DNA of 64,000 nucleotides from Fluviicola sp. (lineage in GTDB: Bacteria; Bacteroidota; Bacteroidia; Flavobacteriales_D; Crocinitomicaceae): assembly GCA_029866325.1 (NCBI GenBank), contig JARWZO010000019.1, forward strand, positions 124,001-188,000, given 5' to 3'. This document shows, piece by piece, positions 1 to 7,539 of this stretch. The first letter of the stretch is position 1. Each line of letters opens with the position of its first letter. Position numbers and translations under genes: made by a program. The notes below the pieces were generated by a model. That model ran no database searches. It was not told the origin of the DNA and saw only the letters and a program-made list of their open reading frames with translations.

Positions 1-2
1 TC

Positions 3-377
3 GCAGTGTCTGGAGCATATGGTTATTATTTGAACATCAAACAAGAGGCTCGAATGAAGAGTGGTCACCCTTTGATTAAAGCAATGGAGGCTGGTAATTC
101 TGATTACATCAAGTGGTTTTATGTCACGGTTTTAACACACAAGCAAACCATCAAAGCGGCTAATTTTAAGACGTATTATATTGATGCTTATGATGATAAA
201 AAGAATGTTTTGGACATTGGTTTAAAGGATGAAGAGGAATGCGATCGAATGGCGGCATTATTAGCATCAAAGTTCCCGGATGCCGTTCAAGGTTTTTCAG
301 AGGATATTCGGTTGGAGATGATCTTAAAATATAATTATAAAGGAATCAAGGATCGATATGAGCCCGCAGGTGATTGA
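3..377 (+). CDS. C-terminal part of a hypothetical protein (cut by window start)
   Basis: The frame is open to the first base of the window, so the visible 123-124 residues are probably the tail of a longer protein; a GTG at position 6 is a possible but unlikely start. The visible part has a short hydrophobic beginning (SGAYGYYLNI) and then a charged soluble domain ending KDRYEPAGD. I do not recognise a family. A 10-base repeat lies at its stop codon. Confidence 0.55.
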   Translation, partial: AVSGAYGYYLNIKQEARMKSGHPLIKAMEAGNSDYIKWFYVTVLTHKQTIKAANFKTYYIDAYDDKKNVLDIGLKDEEECDRMAALLASKFPDAVQGFSEDIRLEMILKYNYKGIKDRYEPAGD

Positions 378-390
378 CACGCAGGTGATT
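365..390. repeat. Short tandem direct repeat at a gene end
   Basis: CGCAGGTGATT occurs at 365-375 and again at 380-390, a 15-nt period spanning the stop codon of the first gene. Small, perhaps a local duplication. Confidence 0.5.
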
Positions 391-424
391 TTACGCAATC
401 TATACTAAAGACCTGATTTCGATT

Positions 425-826
425 GTGAAACAAGCAAAAAATAGTAATGAATTGGTTAAAGGAGATGTAAGTGAATTCATTGATTTATTTGGTAAAGATT
501 TTAAATCGCAAAAACATAAAGTTGTGGTATCAGAACAAAGCACTCTAGATGATTCAATCAAAAATCACCTTATGATTAAAGAAGATGCAATAAAAATAGC
601 GCAAGAATACATTGATAACAGTTTCAATATGCACGCATCTATTACAGGTCGTGCACAATATATGAATGAATGGGTAATGGATGCGAATTTACATACCGTT
701 GACCACCCTGTTTGGATAGTGTTTGCCGAAAATCTTAAAACAGGTCCTTTTATAGATGGCGTGAATGAATATTCAATTGTTGTAAGTACCAAAACAAGAA
801 AAGTTGAAGATGTTAGATTAACGTAA
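425..826 (+). CDS. Hypothetical 133-aa protein, possibly PepSY-like at its C-terminus
   Basis: Starts at GTG 425. The N-terminal 45 residues are charged and low in complexity. The second half (EDAIKIAQEYIDNSF, then HPVWIVFAENL, EYSIVVSTKTRKVEDV) has the helix-then-two-strands pattern of PepSY-like or small immunity-type domains, but no motif is decisive. No signal peptide. It is a stand-alone short plus-strand gene followed by an attC-like palindrome at 888-961, which fits a cassette gene. Function unknown. Confidence 0.6.
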   Translation: MKQAKNSNELVKGDVSEFIDLFGKDFKSQKHKVVVSEQSTLDDSIKNHLMIKEDAIKIAQEYIDNSFNMHASITGRAQYMNEWVMDANLHTVDHPVWIVFAENLKTGPFIDGVNEYSIVVSTKTRKVEDVRLT

Positions 827-887
827 ACTGAAACGATTTGCAAAATGGTATTTACTTTATTGTAATCGCAGAAAAATAAAACGAAAT

Positions 888-961
888 GCTAACATCAACT
901 AAAAGCCACAGGCTGAACAACTTTAACCAAGAAGCCGCGTCTCCTAGTTGAGAACAGTTAC
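888..961 (+). repeat. attC-like imperfect palindrome (weak)
   Basis: Opens with GCTAACATCAACTAA and closes with TTAGTTGAGAACAGTTAC. The arms pair once a few unpaired bases are allowed, which is the asymmetric stem expected of an integron attC site. It lies exactly between two plus-strand genes. Weak member of the set. Confidence 0.35.
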
Positions 962-974
962 ACAATTGACCGGA

Positions 975-1580
975 ATGGAAAAACAACTAAAAAGAGTGAT
1001 TTTATCAATGTTCATGATGATAACTTATGTTGTCATAGGACAAAAGGATTCTTCTTACTCCTTTATTGTTCATGTTAATACCGTTTATGGCGACTTAAAC
1101 AAGGATGGTCTTATTGATGTCGCCACTGTTACTCAAGATACATTAAATGAAAACGCTCCGTATAAATTGGACATCTTCTTTAAACAACCAAATGGAGATT
1201 TAAAACTGATTACATCATCTATAAAAGCAATCGGCCCTCAGTTTCCAAATGGCAGAGAAAGCCATACGTGGGGAGATGGATTCGGTCAATTAAGTATTCA
1301 TAATGGAGTGCTATGGATTGAAACAGGATTTATTCGGGGACACATGGAGCATAAATTTCGATATCAGAATGATAAATTTGAACTTATCGGGTATAGCTTT
1401 GCTAATGTTACCGCGGGTCAAATAACAATTATTGACTATAATTTATCTACGGGTAAAAGAATTGTGAAAGAAGGAGCAATCAGTGATGATGACTACAAAG
1501 TGACAGAGGATAAAATCATTAAACTTAATCCGTTACCAAGTCTTGATGAATTTGAACCCTATGTGAATGACTTGTATTAA
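975..1580 (+). CDS. Secreted protein with one FG-GAP/dockerin-like calcium loop
   Basis: Start ATG 975 (MEKQLKRVILSMFMMI) gives a normal signal peptide ending near YVVIGQ. A TTG start at 948 would run the gene into the attC-like element, so I reject it. After the signal comes YGDLNKDGLIDVATV, a DxNxDGxxD loop as in FG-GAP/VCBS or dockerin repeats, followed by a beta-rich domain of about 150 residues. The product is probably periplasmic or outer-membrane associated. Role unknown. It sits between two attC-like elements as a single-gene cassette. Confidence 0.7.
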   Translation: MEKQLKRVILSMFMMITYVVIGQKDSSYSFIVHVNTVYGDLNKDGLIDVATVTQDTLNENAPYKLDIFFKQPNGDLKLITSSIKAIGPQFPNGRESHTWGDGFGQLSIHNGVLWIETGFIRGHMEHKFRYQNDKFELIGYSFANVTAGQITIIDYNLSTGKRIVKEGAISDDDYKVTEDKIIKLNPLPSLDEFEPYVNDLY

Positions 1581-1708
1581 TAACACCGGTTTGGCTAAAC
1601 GCCTTTAATCTCGCTTCGAAAACCGATTTTTATGAAAGAAAACAATCTAACTTCGGGTTTGTGTTTATTTTTAAAAGTCGGCACGCCGCCAAGCCAGAAA
1701 CCGTTAGC
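1581..1708 (+). repeat. attC-like palindrome between cassette genes
   Basis: Left arm TAACACCGGTTTGGCTAAAC, right arm GCCGCCAAGCCAGAAACCGT followed by TAGC. The outer boxes (TAAC / GTTA) and inner boxes (GGTTTGGC / GCCAAGCC) pair with extra-helical bases, as in attC R and L boxes. The left box begins right after the upstream stop codon, typical of gene cassettes. Confidence 0.55.
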
Positions 1709-1746
1709 AGCTAATTATTTGACAGGTAGTAACTTAAAAAATAACT

Positions 1747-2475
1747 ATGGACAAGACCGAAACAACTTTTGACATCATCAGATTCACCGGCGACAAAACG
1801 CTTTATTACGGAGCTTCTATTGAAATGCCCGACATTCTACTCGAGGCAAGAAACTATAAGAAACATACTGAAGTAAATATTCCACTTGGACACTCACGAT
1901 ATGGTGGACCCATTGTTGACTTACCGACTGGTGTTGAGTATCCACAAGGACTTTTTTTCGCTGCTCAACTTGACCTTTCTAAGTTTTCGCCCTTTGACAA
2001 AACAGGTTTACTTCCCACGACTGGACAACTAATATTTTTCGCAGACATTAGGACTGACACAGGTAAAGTTATTTATGCCGACATCCCTAACAGTGATTTA
2101 GTGCGCCACATAAAAGAGCACGAAGACAATTTTTTCTCTGGCATGTTGGTTGACCAAATTTTTGCTGACACAGAAACGTTTTCAGAGCGTTTACGCGACC
2201 CAGAGAACGACGAGGAGAAAGAATACGCAAACAAAGACGGCAAACTTTGGGATTACTTTGCAGGTAGCGACAAATCCAAAATCTTTGGCATTTACACACA
2301 TTGCCAACTCGGACAAGAGGAGATAGAACAGATAACTTTCTCCGACAAAGTTTTACTCTTACAAGTTGGTGAGAATGATTTTAATGACGAAGGAGTTTTC
2401 AGCGTTTTGATACCAAAGAAAGATTTAGAGAACAAAAATTTTGACAATTGTGATTTTGCTTGGGGACAATCATAA
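1747..2475 (+). CDS. DUF1963 (YwqG-like) protein
   Basis: The 242-aa protein matches the DUF1963/YwqG pattern: SRYGGPIVDLP and FFAAQLDLSKF near residues 55-80, GQLIFFAD near 95-102, and the typical ending KVLLLQVGENDF...FSVLIPKKDLENKNF. The family is of unknown function and common in variable regions; some members lie in toxin-immunity loci. No signal peptide, so cytoplasmic. Flanked on both sides by attC-like palindromes with nothing else between, so this is a clear single-gene cassette. Confidence 0.8.
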   Translation: MDKTETTFDIIRFTGDKTLYYGASIEMPDILLEARNYKKHTEVNIPLGHSRYGGPIVDLPTGVEYPQGLFFAAQLDLSKFSPFDKTGLLPTTGQLIFFADIRTDTGKVIYADIPNSDLVRHIKEHEDNFFSGMLVDQIFADTETFSERLRDPENDEEKEYANKDGKLWDYFAGSDKSKIFGIYTHCQLGQEEIEQITFSDKVLLLQVGENDFNDEGVFSVLIPKKDLENKNFDNCDFAWGQS

Positions 2476-2494
2476 CGGACGAAATACAACATCC

Positions 2495-2623
2495 GCTAAC
2501 ACGGGTTTGGCAAAAAAGCGGGTCAGTGCTTAAATGAAGCTTTGTGCTTCGCATCAAGCGCAGTGCTGGCAGACAGTTTTCGTCTCCGAAATCGCCAACT
2601 TCTTGTAGCTGTAAATCGTTATC
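2495..2623 (+). repeat. attC-like palindrome
   Basis: Opens GCTAACACGGGTTTGGCAAA and closes with ATCGCCAACTTC then a GTTATC box at 2618-2623. Inside is a second hairpin (GAAGCTTTGTGCTTC). The left arm matches the elements at 4635 and 10397 almost base for base. Confidence 0.5.
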
Positions 2624-2651
2624 GGCAACCGTAGTGACCAAAACTAAGAGC

Positions 2652-2908
2652 ATGCAGGACAAAACAGAACTGACACAAATAGAATACCTAAAAAAAGCAG
2701 AATTTATAATAGGGGTCATTATAAGATAAACCACGACACTTTAATTATCGGATACGCCTTAGATAGCAATAGAAATTTAATAGGTGCAAATTATTACAAA
2801 ATGGATAAAAATTCGTTTTACTTAATCAAAGAGAAAAGTGATTTTATTTACAGAAAACCGAACAAGGAATCAAAAGTTTTGGAACTCGTTAATAAATCAG
2901 AACATTGA
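2652..2908 (+). pseudogene. Frameshifted cassette gene (hypothetical protein)
   Basis: ATG 2652 opens MQDKTELTQIEYLKK and then runs into a stop at 2727. The +2 frame stays open from there to the stop at 2906, giving a sensible sequence (YKINHDTLIIGYAL, then NRNLIGANYYKMDKNS). A run of seven A at 2690-2696 is where one indel would join the frames into a protein of about 85 residues. Either a disabled cassette or a homopolymer sequencing error. Attc-like elements lie on both sides. Confidence 0.55.
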
Positions 2909-2920
2909 AGTAAATCTACC

Positions 2921-3018
2921 CATAGCAAAGCCTACAAGAAATTGGCGGTTCGTTCTCCGCAGATCAACCGCGGTTGATGGTGAAAATCGCTAACTTCGCC
3001 AAGCCGGAAACCGTTAGC
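2921..3018 (+). repeat. attC-like element with degraded left end
   Basis: The right arm is well preserved: TTCGCCAAGCCGGAAACC then GTTAGC at 3013-3018. The left outer box is degraded (AGCAAAGCC). The inner segment 2948-2980 is nearly identical to 4663-4695 (GGTTCGTTCTCCGCAGATCA then ACyGCGGyTGATGGT), so the two elements share ancestry. Confidence 0.45.
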
Positions 3019-3061
3019 AGAAATTTTACCGATACCCTCACAACAAGAAACAACAGAATAA

Positions 3062-4189
3062 ATGACAGAAACAGTAACCATAATTGGGGCAGGAATTGGC
3101 GGACTGACAACTGCCTTGACACTGAAACAGAAAGGTCTTAGTGTAACTATTTTTGAAAGTTCGGCAGAAATAAAACCTGTTGGAGCAGGAATAATAATTG
3201 CAAACAATGCAATGCAAGTGTTTCAAAAATTGGGTATTCAAGACAAAATTGAAAAAGCAGGAAATAAAATTTCCTATATGAAAATTACGGATACTCAACT
3301 CAATAACATTTCCGTAGTTGACCTTACCGAATATGAAAAAAAATATGGCGTTCATAATATTGCCATTCATAGAGGAGAATTGCAAAAAATACTTGCCAAC
3401 GAAGTTGGTTACGACACTATAAACTTATCAAAACGGCTTTCCAAAATTGAGAAAACAGACCTTTTTAAATTGACTTTTGAGGACAATTCAACCATAGAGA
3501 GTAAACTTTTAATTGGTGCAGATGGCATAAAATCGATAGTTAGAAACCAATTATTTGAAGAAAGCACACTGCGAAATGCAAACCAAAAATGTTGGAGAGG
3601 AATTTGTGAAATTGATTTGCCAGAAAAATATCATACCGAACTTAACGAAGCGTGGGGAAAGGGAAAACGATTTGGATTTGTAAAAATTAGCGACCATAAA
3701 GTGTATTGGTATGCTTTGACAAATTCAAAAAACACTAAATCTGACGAAGTGAATTTGACTGAAATGTTTAGTGAATTTCACAGCGATATTTTAAAAATTA
3801 TTTCTGCAACAGGCAAAGAACAAATAATTGTAAGCGACATTATCGACCTAAAACCAATTTACAAATGGCAAGGCGAAAATGTTTGTTTGATTGGCGATGC
3901 AGCTCACGCCACTACACCAAATTTGGGACAAGGTGCTTGCCAAGCCATTGAAGATGCTTATGTTTTAGGAAAATTACTTGACACCGGAATAGCAATAGAA
4001 AATACGTTTAAAGAATATGAAAATTTAAGACGAAAAAAGGCTCACACGATTGTAAACACAAGTTGGACAGTTGGAAAAATGGCACACATAGAAAATAGTT
4101 TTGGAATTTTCTTGCGTAATATGATTATGAAAAATCTACCAAGATCTGCCAATAAGAAACAAATGGATATGATTTTTAACTTAAACTAA
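3062..4189 (+). CDS. FAD-dependent monooxygenase (PHBH/TetX-like family)
   Basis: A 375-aa flavoprotein hydroxylase. The Rossmann motif GAGIGG is at residues 9-14, the DG motif (GADGIKSIVR) near 151, and the GD motif (LIGDAAHATTPNLGQGACQA) near 276-295, in the order of the class A flavin monooxygenases. Such enzymes use NAD(P)H and O2 to hydroxylate aromatic or polyketide compounds; TetX and urate or salicylate hydroxylases are relatives. The substrate cannot be told from sequence. The next gene starts 2 nt after the stop, so the two form one unit, downstream of an attC-like element. Confidence 0.88.
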   Translation: MTETVTIIGAGIGGLTTALTLKQKGLSVTIFESSAEIKPVGAGIIIANNAMQVFQKLGIQDKIEKAGNKISYMKITDTQLNNISVVDLTEYEKKYGVHNIAIHRGELQKILANEVGYDTINLSKRLSKIEKTDLFKLTFEDNSTIESKLLIGADGIKSIVRNQLFEESTLRNANQKCWRGICEIDLPEKYHTELNEAWGKGKRFGFVKISDHKVYWYALTNSKNTKSDEVNLTEMFSEFHSDILKIISATGKEQIIVSDIIDLKPIYKWQGENVCLIGDAAHATTPNLGQGACQAIEDAYVLGKLLDTGIAIENTFKEYENLRRKKAHTIVNTSWTVGKMAHIENSFGIFLRNMIMKNLPRSANKKQMDMIFNLN

Positions 4190-4191
4190 AA

Positions 4192-4626
4192 ATGACAACG
4201 ATAATCGCAATAGTATTAATCACCATTTTTATGTTCCTATCAGGCATTCATATTTATTGGGGTTTTGGCGGACAATGGGGTAATGGTGCTGTAATACCAA
4301 CAAAAGACGACAACGTAAAAGTAATGATGCCAGGCGTTTTGCCGACATTTATAGTTGCATTTGGGTTGTTAGGTTTTGGACTTGTTGTATTGATGAATGT
4401 TGTAGAATTAGACTTTAAACTTCCTATGTGGCTTGACATAATACGAAAATACGGACTTTGGATAATTGCAAGTATTTTCATTTTAAGAGCCATTGGAGAA
4501 TTTAATTATGTTGGTTTTTTCAAGAAATATAAACAGACAAAATTCGGACAAAATGACACAAAATATTATTCGCCTTTATGCTTGACAATTGGAATACTGA
4601 CAATAATCATAGAACTTTCAAAATAA
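4192..4626 (+). CDS. DUF3995 integral membrane protein
   Basis: 144 residues with about four hydrophobic helices. It matches DUF3995: HIYWGFGGQWG near residue 20, VMMPGVLPTFIVAFGLL in the middle, and the closing block FNYVGFFKK...KYYSPLCLTIGIL. Inner membrane, function unknown. The start lies 2 nt after the monooxygenase stop, so translational coupling is likely. The two may have arrived together as one cassette; an attC-like left half begins 9 nt after the stop. Confidence 0.82.
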   Translation: MTTIIAIVLITIFMFLSGIHIYWGFGGQWGNGAVIPTKDDNVKVMMPGVLPTFIVAFGLLGFGLVVLMNVVELDFKLPMWLDIIRKYGLWIIASIFILRAIGEFNYVGFFKKYKQTKFGQNDTKYYSPLCLTIGILTIIIELSK

Positions 4627-4634
4627 AAACTTCT

Positions 4635-4740
4635 GCTAACAGGTTTGGCAAAAGTGGTGGTTCGTTCTCCGCAGATCAACTGCGGCTGATGGTTAATCAA
4701 ACATTGGTGGCAATTGAAAAAACAACAGTAACTACATACA
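4635..4740 (+). repeat. attC-like element, right end not resolved
   Basis: GCTAACAGGTTTGGCAAAAG opens the element 9 nt after the upstream stop. The internal segment 4663-4695 repeats that at 2948-2980. No clear GTTAGC closing box is seen before the next ATG; a weak GTAAC lies at about 4731. The right half may be decayed or deleted. Confidence 0.4.
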
Positions 4741-4743
4741 ACA

Positions 4744-5322
4744 ATGCAAGACATCCTATTTGACTTTATATCCAACTACGTTTCTCTTACAGATGATGAG
4801 AAGAACGCATTACTTTCGTTAGATCTGTTTCACTCGGTAAAGAAAGGAACGGTTTTACTCAAAGAAGGACAGAAAACACAAGACAGCTTTTTTGTTTTAA
4901 AAGGCTGTATTCGGGTTTATTACATCATAGACGGAGAAGAAAAAACAACAGCTTTCTACACAGAACTTGGTGCCTTAACACCTCATTGTGTGATCAATAA
5001 AGAGCCATCTGATTATTTCATTAGTTGTGTTGAAGACAGTATTATTCTAGTTTCAAATGCTGATATGTCAATAGAAGTAAACGCTAAATTTCCAAAGTTT
5101 GATGTCATGTGCAGAATGTTGTCGGAAGAATTGTTAGCCAAACAACAAATAGACTTTGATGCGTTTAAGACTTCATCACCGGAACAACGATACCTGAACT
5201 TATTACAAAAAAGGCCGGACCTTCTTCAGCGTGTTCCGCAACATCAATTAGCGAGTTATCTTGGTATAAAACCTCAATCATTAAGCAGACTAAGAGCAAG
5301 AATTCTTGAAAAAAAGAACTAA
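4744..5322 (+). CDS. Crp/Fnr-family transcriptional regulator
   Basis: 192 residues. The N-terminal 115 form a cNMP-binding-type beta barrel (KKGTVLLKEGQKTQDSFFVL, then GCIRVYYIIDGEEKTTAFY). The C-terminus is the short winged-helix typical of Bacteroidota members (SSPEQRYLNLLQ, then HQLASYLGIKPQSLSRLRAR). No cysteine cluster for an Fe-S centre is apparent. A 16-bp palindrome at 5376-5391 downstream, in front of the next gene, is a likely operator; near-identical boxes lie at 18043 beside the second Crp/Fnr gene and at 20019. Confidence 0.87.
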   Translation: MQDILFDFISNYVSLTDDEKNALLSLDLFHSVKKGTVLLKEGQKTQDSFFVLKGCIRVYYIIDGEEKTTAFYTELGALTPHCVINKEPSDYFISCVEDSIILVSNADMSIEVNAKFPKFDVMCRMLSEELLAKQQIDFDAFKTSSPEQRYLNLLQKRPDLLQRVPQHQLASYLGIKPQSLSRLRARILEKKN

Positions 5323-5375
5323 AAACCTGAGCACGGTTTTAAATTTAGCTTCAGAATTCAGGTTAAAACACATTT

Positions 5376-5391
5376 CTTAACTTAAGTGAAC
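5376..5391 (+). promoter_or_regulatory. Crp/Fnr-like box upstream of the 5451 gene
   Basis: CTTAACTTAAGTGAAC: imperfect dyad with centre TTAA, 60 nt before the 5451 start and 54 nt after the Crp/Fnr stop. It agrees with TTTGACCTAAGTCAAA (18043-18058) and CTTAACCCAAGTCAAC (minus strand, 20019-20034); consensus yTTrACyyAAGTsAAm. Confidence 0.55.
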
Positions 5392-5450
5392 GAGTTTGCG
5401 TAGCTCGCCAATCCACTTTTGCAGTATCGTTTCACATAAAAAGAAAAGAA

Positions 5451-6080
5451 ATGCAAAAGAAAATTTTATTCATTGGTTTTGTCTTCATGTTGACAAGTAC
5501 GCTTCACCTCAGAGCTCAATATGCCGCAACAGACAGCACTTACAAACGGTGGTTCGTTGGCAGTTCATTATTTGTTTTATTGGGCAATATTGACACTAAA
5601 AACCCGCCTAACTTCGCTCAACTCAATATCGGCTATCGGATTACAGCAAAAGATGTCATTACATTAGAACCAAAAACATGGAAGTATGCTTGGCCCAATG
5701 GCATTCACCCATTTTTTAGCAAATCATACAAAGATCCGGAAGAACAATTTCCGGGGTATGTTCGTGAGTTTGGCTTATCTGTATCTTATCAACGCTTTTT
5801 TTGGAAAGGTTTATATGCCGAACTGAATGTAATGCCAACCTTGCAAAAATTTGTGAATGACAACGGCAAGAAAATTGACAACGGATTTCAGATTTTCAAT
5901 ACTTACCGTGTGGGTTATCACATCAAACTTTTCAAGGACAGGTTTTTTATTCAACCGTCAATTGCAATTACTCACCGTGCTTATCACACACAATTGCCTG
6001 ACGGATTTAAACAGTTGGATGATAAATGGTCGAAATTCATCTTCGGAGAACCGGGATTTCATTTTGGGTTTAATTTTTAA
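5451..6080 (+). CDS. Secreted outer-membrane-type protein, possibly Crp/Fnr-controlled
   Basis: 209 residues with a signal peptide (MQKKILFIGFVFMLTSTLHLRAQ). The rest alternates aromatic and polar residues as in a small beta-barrel (RWFVGSSLFVLLGNI, FGLSVSYQRFFWKGLYAEL, YRVGYHIKLFKDRFFIQPSI) and ends in ...FHFGFNF with a terminal aromatic, as outer-membrane proteins do. No family name recognised. The box at 5376 and the position next to the regulator suggest it is that regulator's target. Confidence 0.7.
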   Translation: MQKKILFIGFVFMLTSTLHLRAQYAATDSTYKRWFVGSSLFVLLGNIDTKNPPNFAQLNIGYRITAKDVITLEPKTWKYAWPNGIHPFFSKSYKDPEEQFPGYVREFGLSVSYQRFFWKGLYAELNVMPTLQKFVNDNGKKIDNGFQIFNTYRVGYHIKLFKDRFFIQPSIAITHRAYHTQLPDGFKQLDDKWSKFIFGEPGFHFGFNF

Positions 6081-6107
6081 CTGATTAGTCTTAATCATAA
6101 CACTAAT

Positions 6108-6124
6108 TGATTTTAGTAAAATCA
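6108..6124. terminator. Small hairpin after the 5451 gene
   Basis: TGATTTTAGTAAAATCA followed by AAAATT, 28 nt after the stop. An AT-rich stem of seven pairs without a strong T run, so only a possible terminator. Confidence 0.3.
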
Positions 6125-6201
6125 AAAATTCGTAACACATTGCCTTCTATTAATCGATTATTTAGCTTAAGGACAGCGCCAATTCAAGGAAGCGACGTAA
6201 G

Positions 6202-6330
6202 AAAAATGGCTGTTTCGTTGTGTTTTGTCAAAAGCGCGAAAACGTACAGCGTTTGCCAAAACTGCTGTGCGTTGCGTTTCAGATCCTGATCTGCCACTTT
6301 TGACCTTAAAACACAGAAAGAGCCATTTTT
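6202..6330. repeat. Long imperfect inverted repeat in a gene-free stretch
   Basis: Outer arms AAAAATGGCTGTTTCGTTGT (6202-6221) and the reverse complement of ACAGAAAGAGCCATTTTT (6313-6330). Pairing continues inward through TGTTTTGTCAAAAG / CTTTTGACCTTAAAACA. This fills most of the 372-nt gap between genes at 6081-6452. It looks like a dispersed palindromic element rather than attC: there are no GCTAAC/GTTAGC boxes. Confidence 0.6.
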
Positions 6331-6366
6331 CACGAGCGGCTTAGAATGGCGCAAAAGGATGTTTTG

Positions 6367-6403
6367 CTTACTTTTTCATCAGCCTGAGGCTGAAAAAAGT
6401 AAG
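6367..6403. repeat. Strong hairpin before the DUF6326-like gene
   Basis: CTTACTTTTTCATCAGCC, loop TGA, GGCTGAAAAAAGTAAG: a nearly perfect stem of about 17 pairs. It could act as a terminator in either direction or be part of the dispersed element just upstream. Confidence 0.55.
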
Positions 6404-6452
6404 AGAAAATTGTGGTACGATTGAGGCCAATCAAATTTTTAATACATAATTT

Positions 6453-6890
6453 ATGAATACACAAAAATCACAACAAAACACACTGGAAGACATCAAAATC
6501 AGTGTAAAACTGAAGCTTGCTGCACTATGGACGAGTTTTATGTTCCTCTATGCCTATGTAGATTATTTCCATTTATATATGCCGGGTACACTAGAAGATT
6601 TACTGGCAGGCAAGGTATTTGTATTTGACATTTCTCAAACATTTATATTGATAGCACTTGCCGCTTTGACGATTCCGGTATTAATGATTTTCCTTTCTGT
6701 TGCACTGCCGGCTAAAGCAAATCGCTGGACAAACATCATTGTGGCTACGGTTCACATTCCGTATATGTTGTTTAATTTGGCAGGAGAGGCTTGGATCCAC
6801 ATGGTGTTTGGCGCTGTTGTAGAAGTTATTCTTCTTTGTCTAATTATTCGTTATGCGTGGAAATGGCCTCGTAACCAAGCGTCTAACTAA
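6453..6890 (+). CDS. Four-helix membrane protein, DUF6326-like
   Basis: 145 residues. After a polar N-terminus (NTLEDIKISVKLK) come about four membrane helices. The pattern FMFLYAYVDYFHLYMPGTLEDLLAG is what I associate with DUF6326 proteins. Inner membrane, function unknown. The next gene begins 37 nt downstream, so the two are probably co-transcribed. Confidence 0.7.
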   Translation: MNTQKSQQNTLEDIKISVKLKLAALWTSFMFLYAYVDYFHLYMPGTLEDLLAGKVFVFDISQTFILIALAALTIPVLMIFLSVALPAKANRWTNIIVATVHIPYMLFNLAGEAWIHMVFGAVVEVILLCLIIRYAWKWPRNQASN

Positions 6891-6927
6891 ACAGACAATT
6901 TTAACGAAATTTCAAGTGAATGGAATA

Positions 6928-7332
6928 ATGAAAAAACTGATAAACTATTTTTCCGAAAAACAAAAGACACTTTTTCTTATTGACAGTATAGGAGCGTTTA
7001 TGACTGCATTTTCTCTCTTTGTTATTGTGCGACAATTTAATGCGTATGTCGGAATCCCAAAAAATGAATTGACTCTCCTTTCGGTAATAGCAGTTTGTTT
7101 TTCTACTTATTCCGCTGCTTGTTTTTTGTTTTTAAAAAGAGGTTTGACACCTTTTATCAAGTTCATTGGTATTGCAAACTTAATCTACTGTGCATTGACA
7201 ATCGGGCTACTGATGAAATACTCCCATTCGTTGACAATTCTGGGAACAACCTATTTTTTGATTGAAATAGTAATTATTTTAGGACTTAGTTATGTCGAAC
7301 TTAGGGTGGCAACAAGAAATAAAGAAAAATAG
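6928..7332 (+). CDS. Small integral membrane protein, unknown
   Basis: Start ATG 6928 (MKKLINYFSEKQKTLFLIDS). An ATG at 6853 in the same frame would overlap the upstream gene by 38 nt and add an unlikely polar leader. 134 residues with four predicted membrane helices (SIGAFMTAFSLFVIV, LLSVIAVCFSTYSAACFLFL, FIKFIGIANLIYCALTIGLL, TTYFLIEIVIILGLSYVEL). No family recognised. An attC-like element follows. Confidence 0.72.
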   Translation: MKKLINYFSEKQKTLFLIDSIGAFMTAFSLFVIVRQFNAYVGIPKNELTLLSVIAVCFSTYSAACFLFLKRGLTPFIKFIGIANLIYCALTIGLLMKYSHSLTILGTTYFLIEIVIILGLSYVELRVATRNKEK

Positions 7333-7372
7333 ATCGCTTGACAAGTAAAGGAATGAGAAGAAAACACGGCTC

Positions 7373-7498
7373 GTAACAGCTGTTTTAAGCAATGGCTAGT
7401 TTATTTTTCTTAGCCGGAAAGTACAAAAAAGTTAATTCTATATCTTTACAACTATACACTAATAGTATCCGCACTAAGTAAAACTGCGCCGAGTTAGT
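7373..7498 (+). repeat. attC-like palindrome
   Basis: Left GTAACAGCTGTTTTAAGC, right GTAAAACTGCGCCGAGTTAGT. The arms match in structure rather than exact sequence (GTAAC...TGTTTTA / TAAAACTGCG...GTTAG), as attC sites do. It separates the membrane-protein gene from the metallo-beta-lactamase gene. Confidence 0.4.
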
Positions 7499-7539
7499 GG
7501 TAATTTAAGAGCGCCCATAATCAATAGACAAGAAACTGA

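Noticed and set aside
2544-2729. 61-codon frame across the 2495 attC-like site
   Set aside because: Starts inside the palindrome; only its last 25 codons (from ATG 2652) belong to the cassette gene that is frameshifted after.
4578-4763. 61-codon frame spanning the DUF3995 end and an attC-like element
   Set aside because: Its sequence is the translation of the repeat segment shared with 2948-2980; not a gene.
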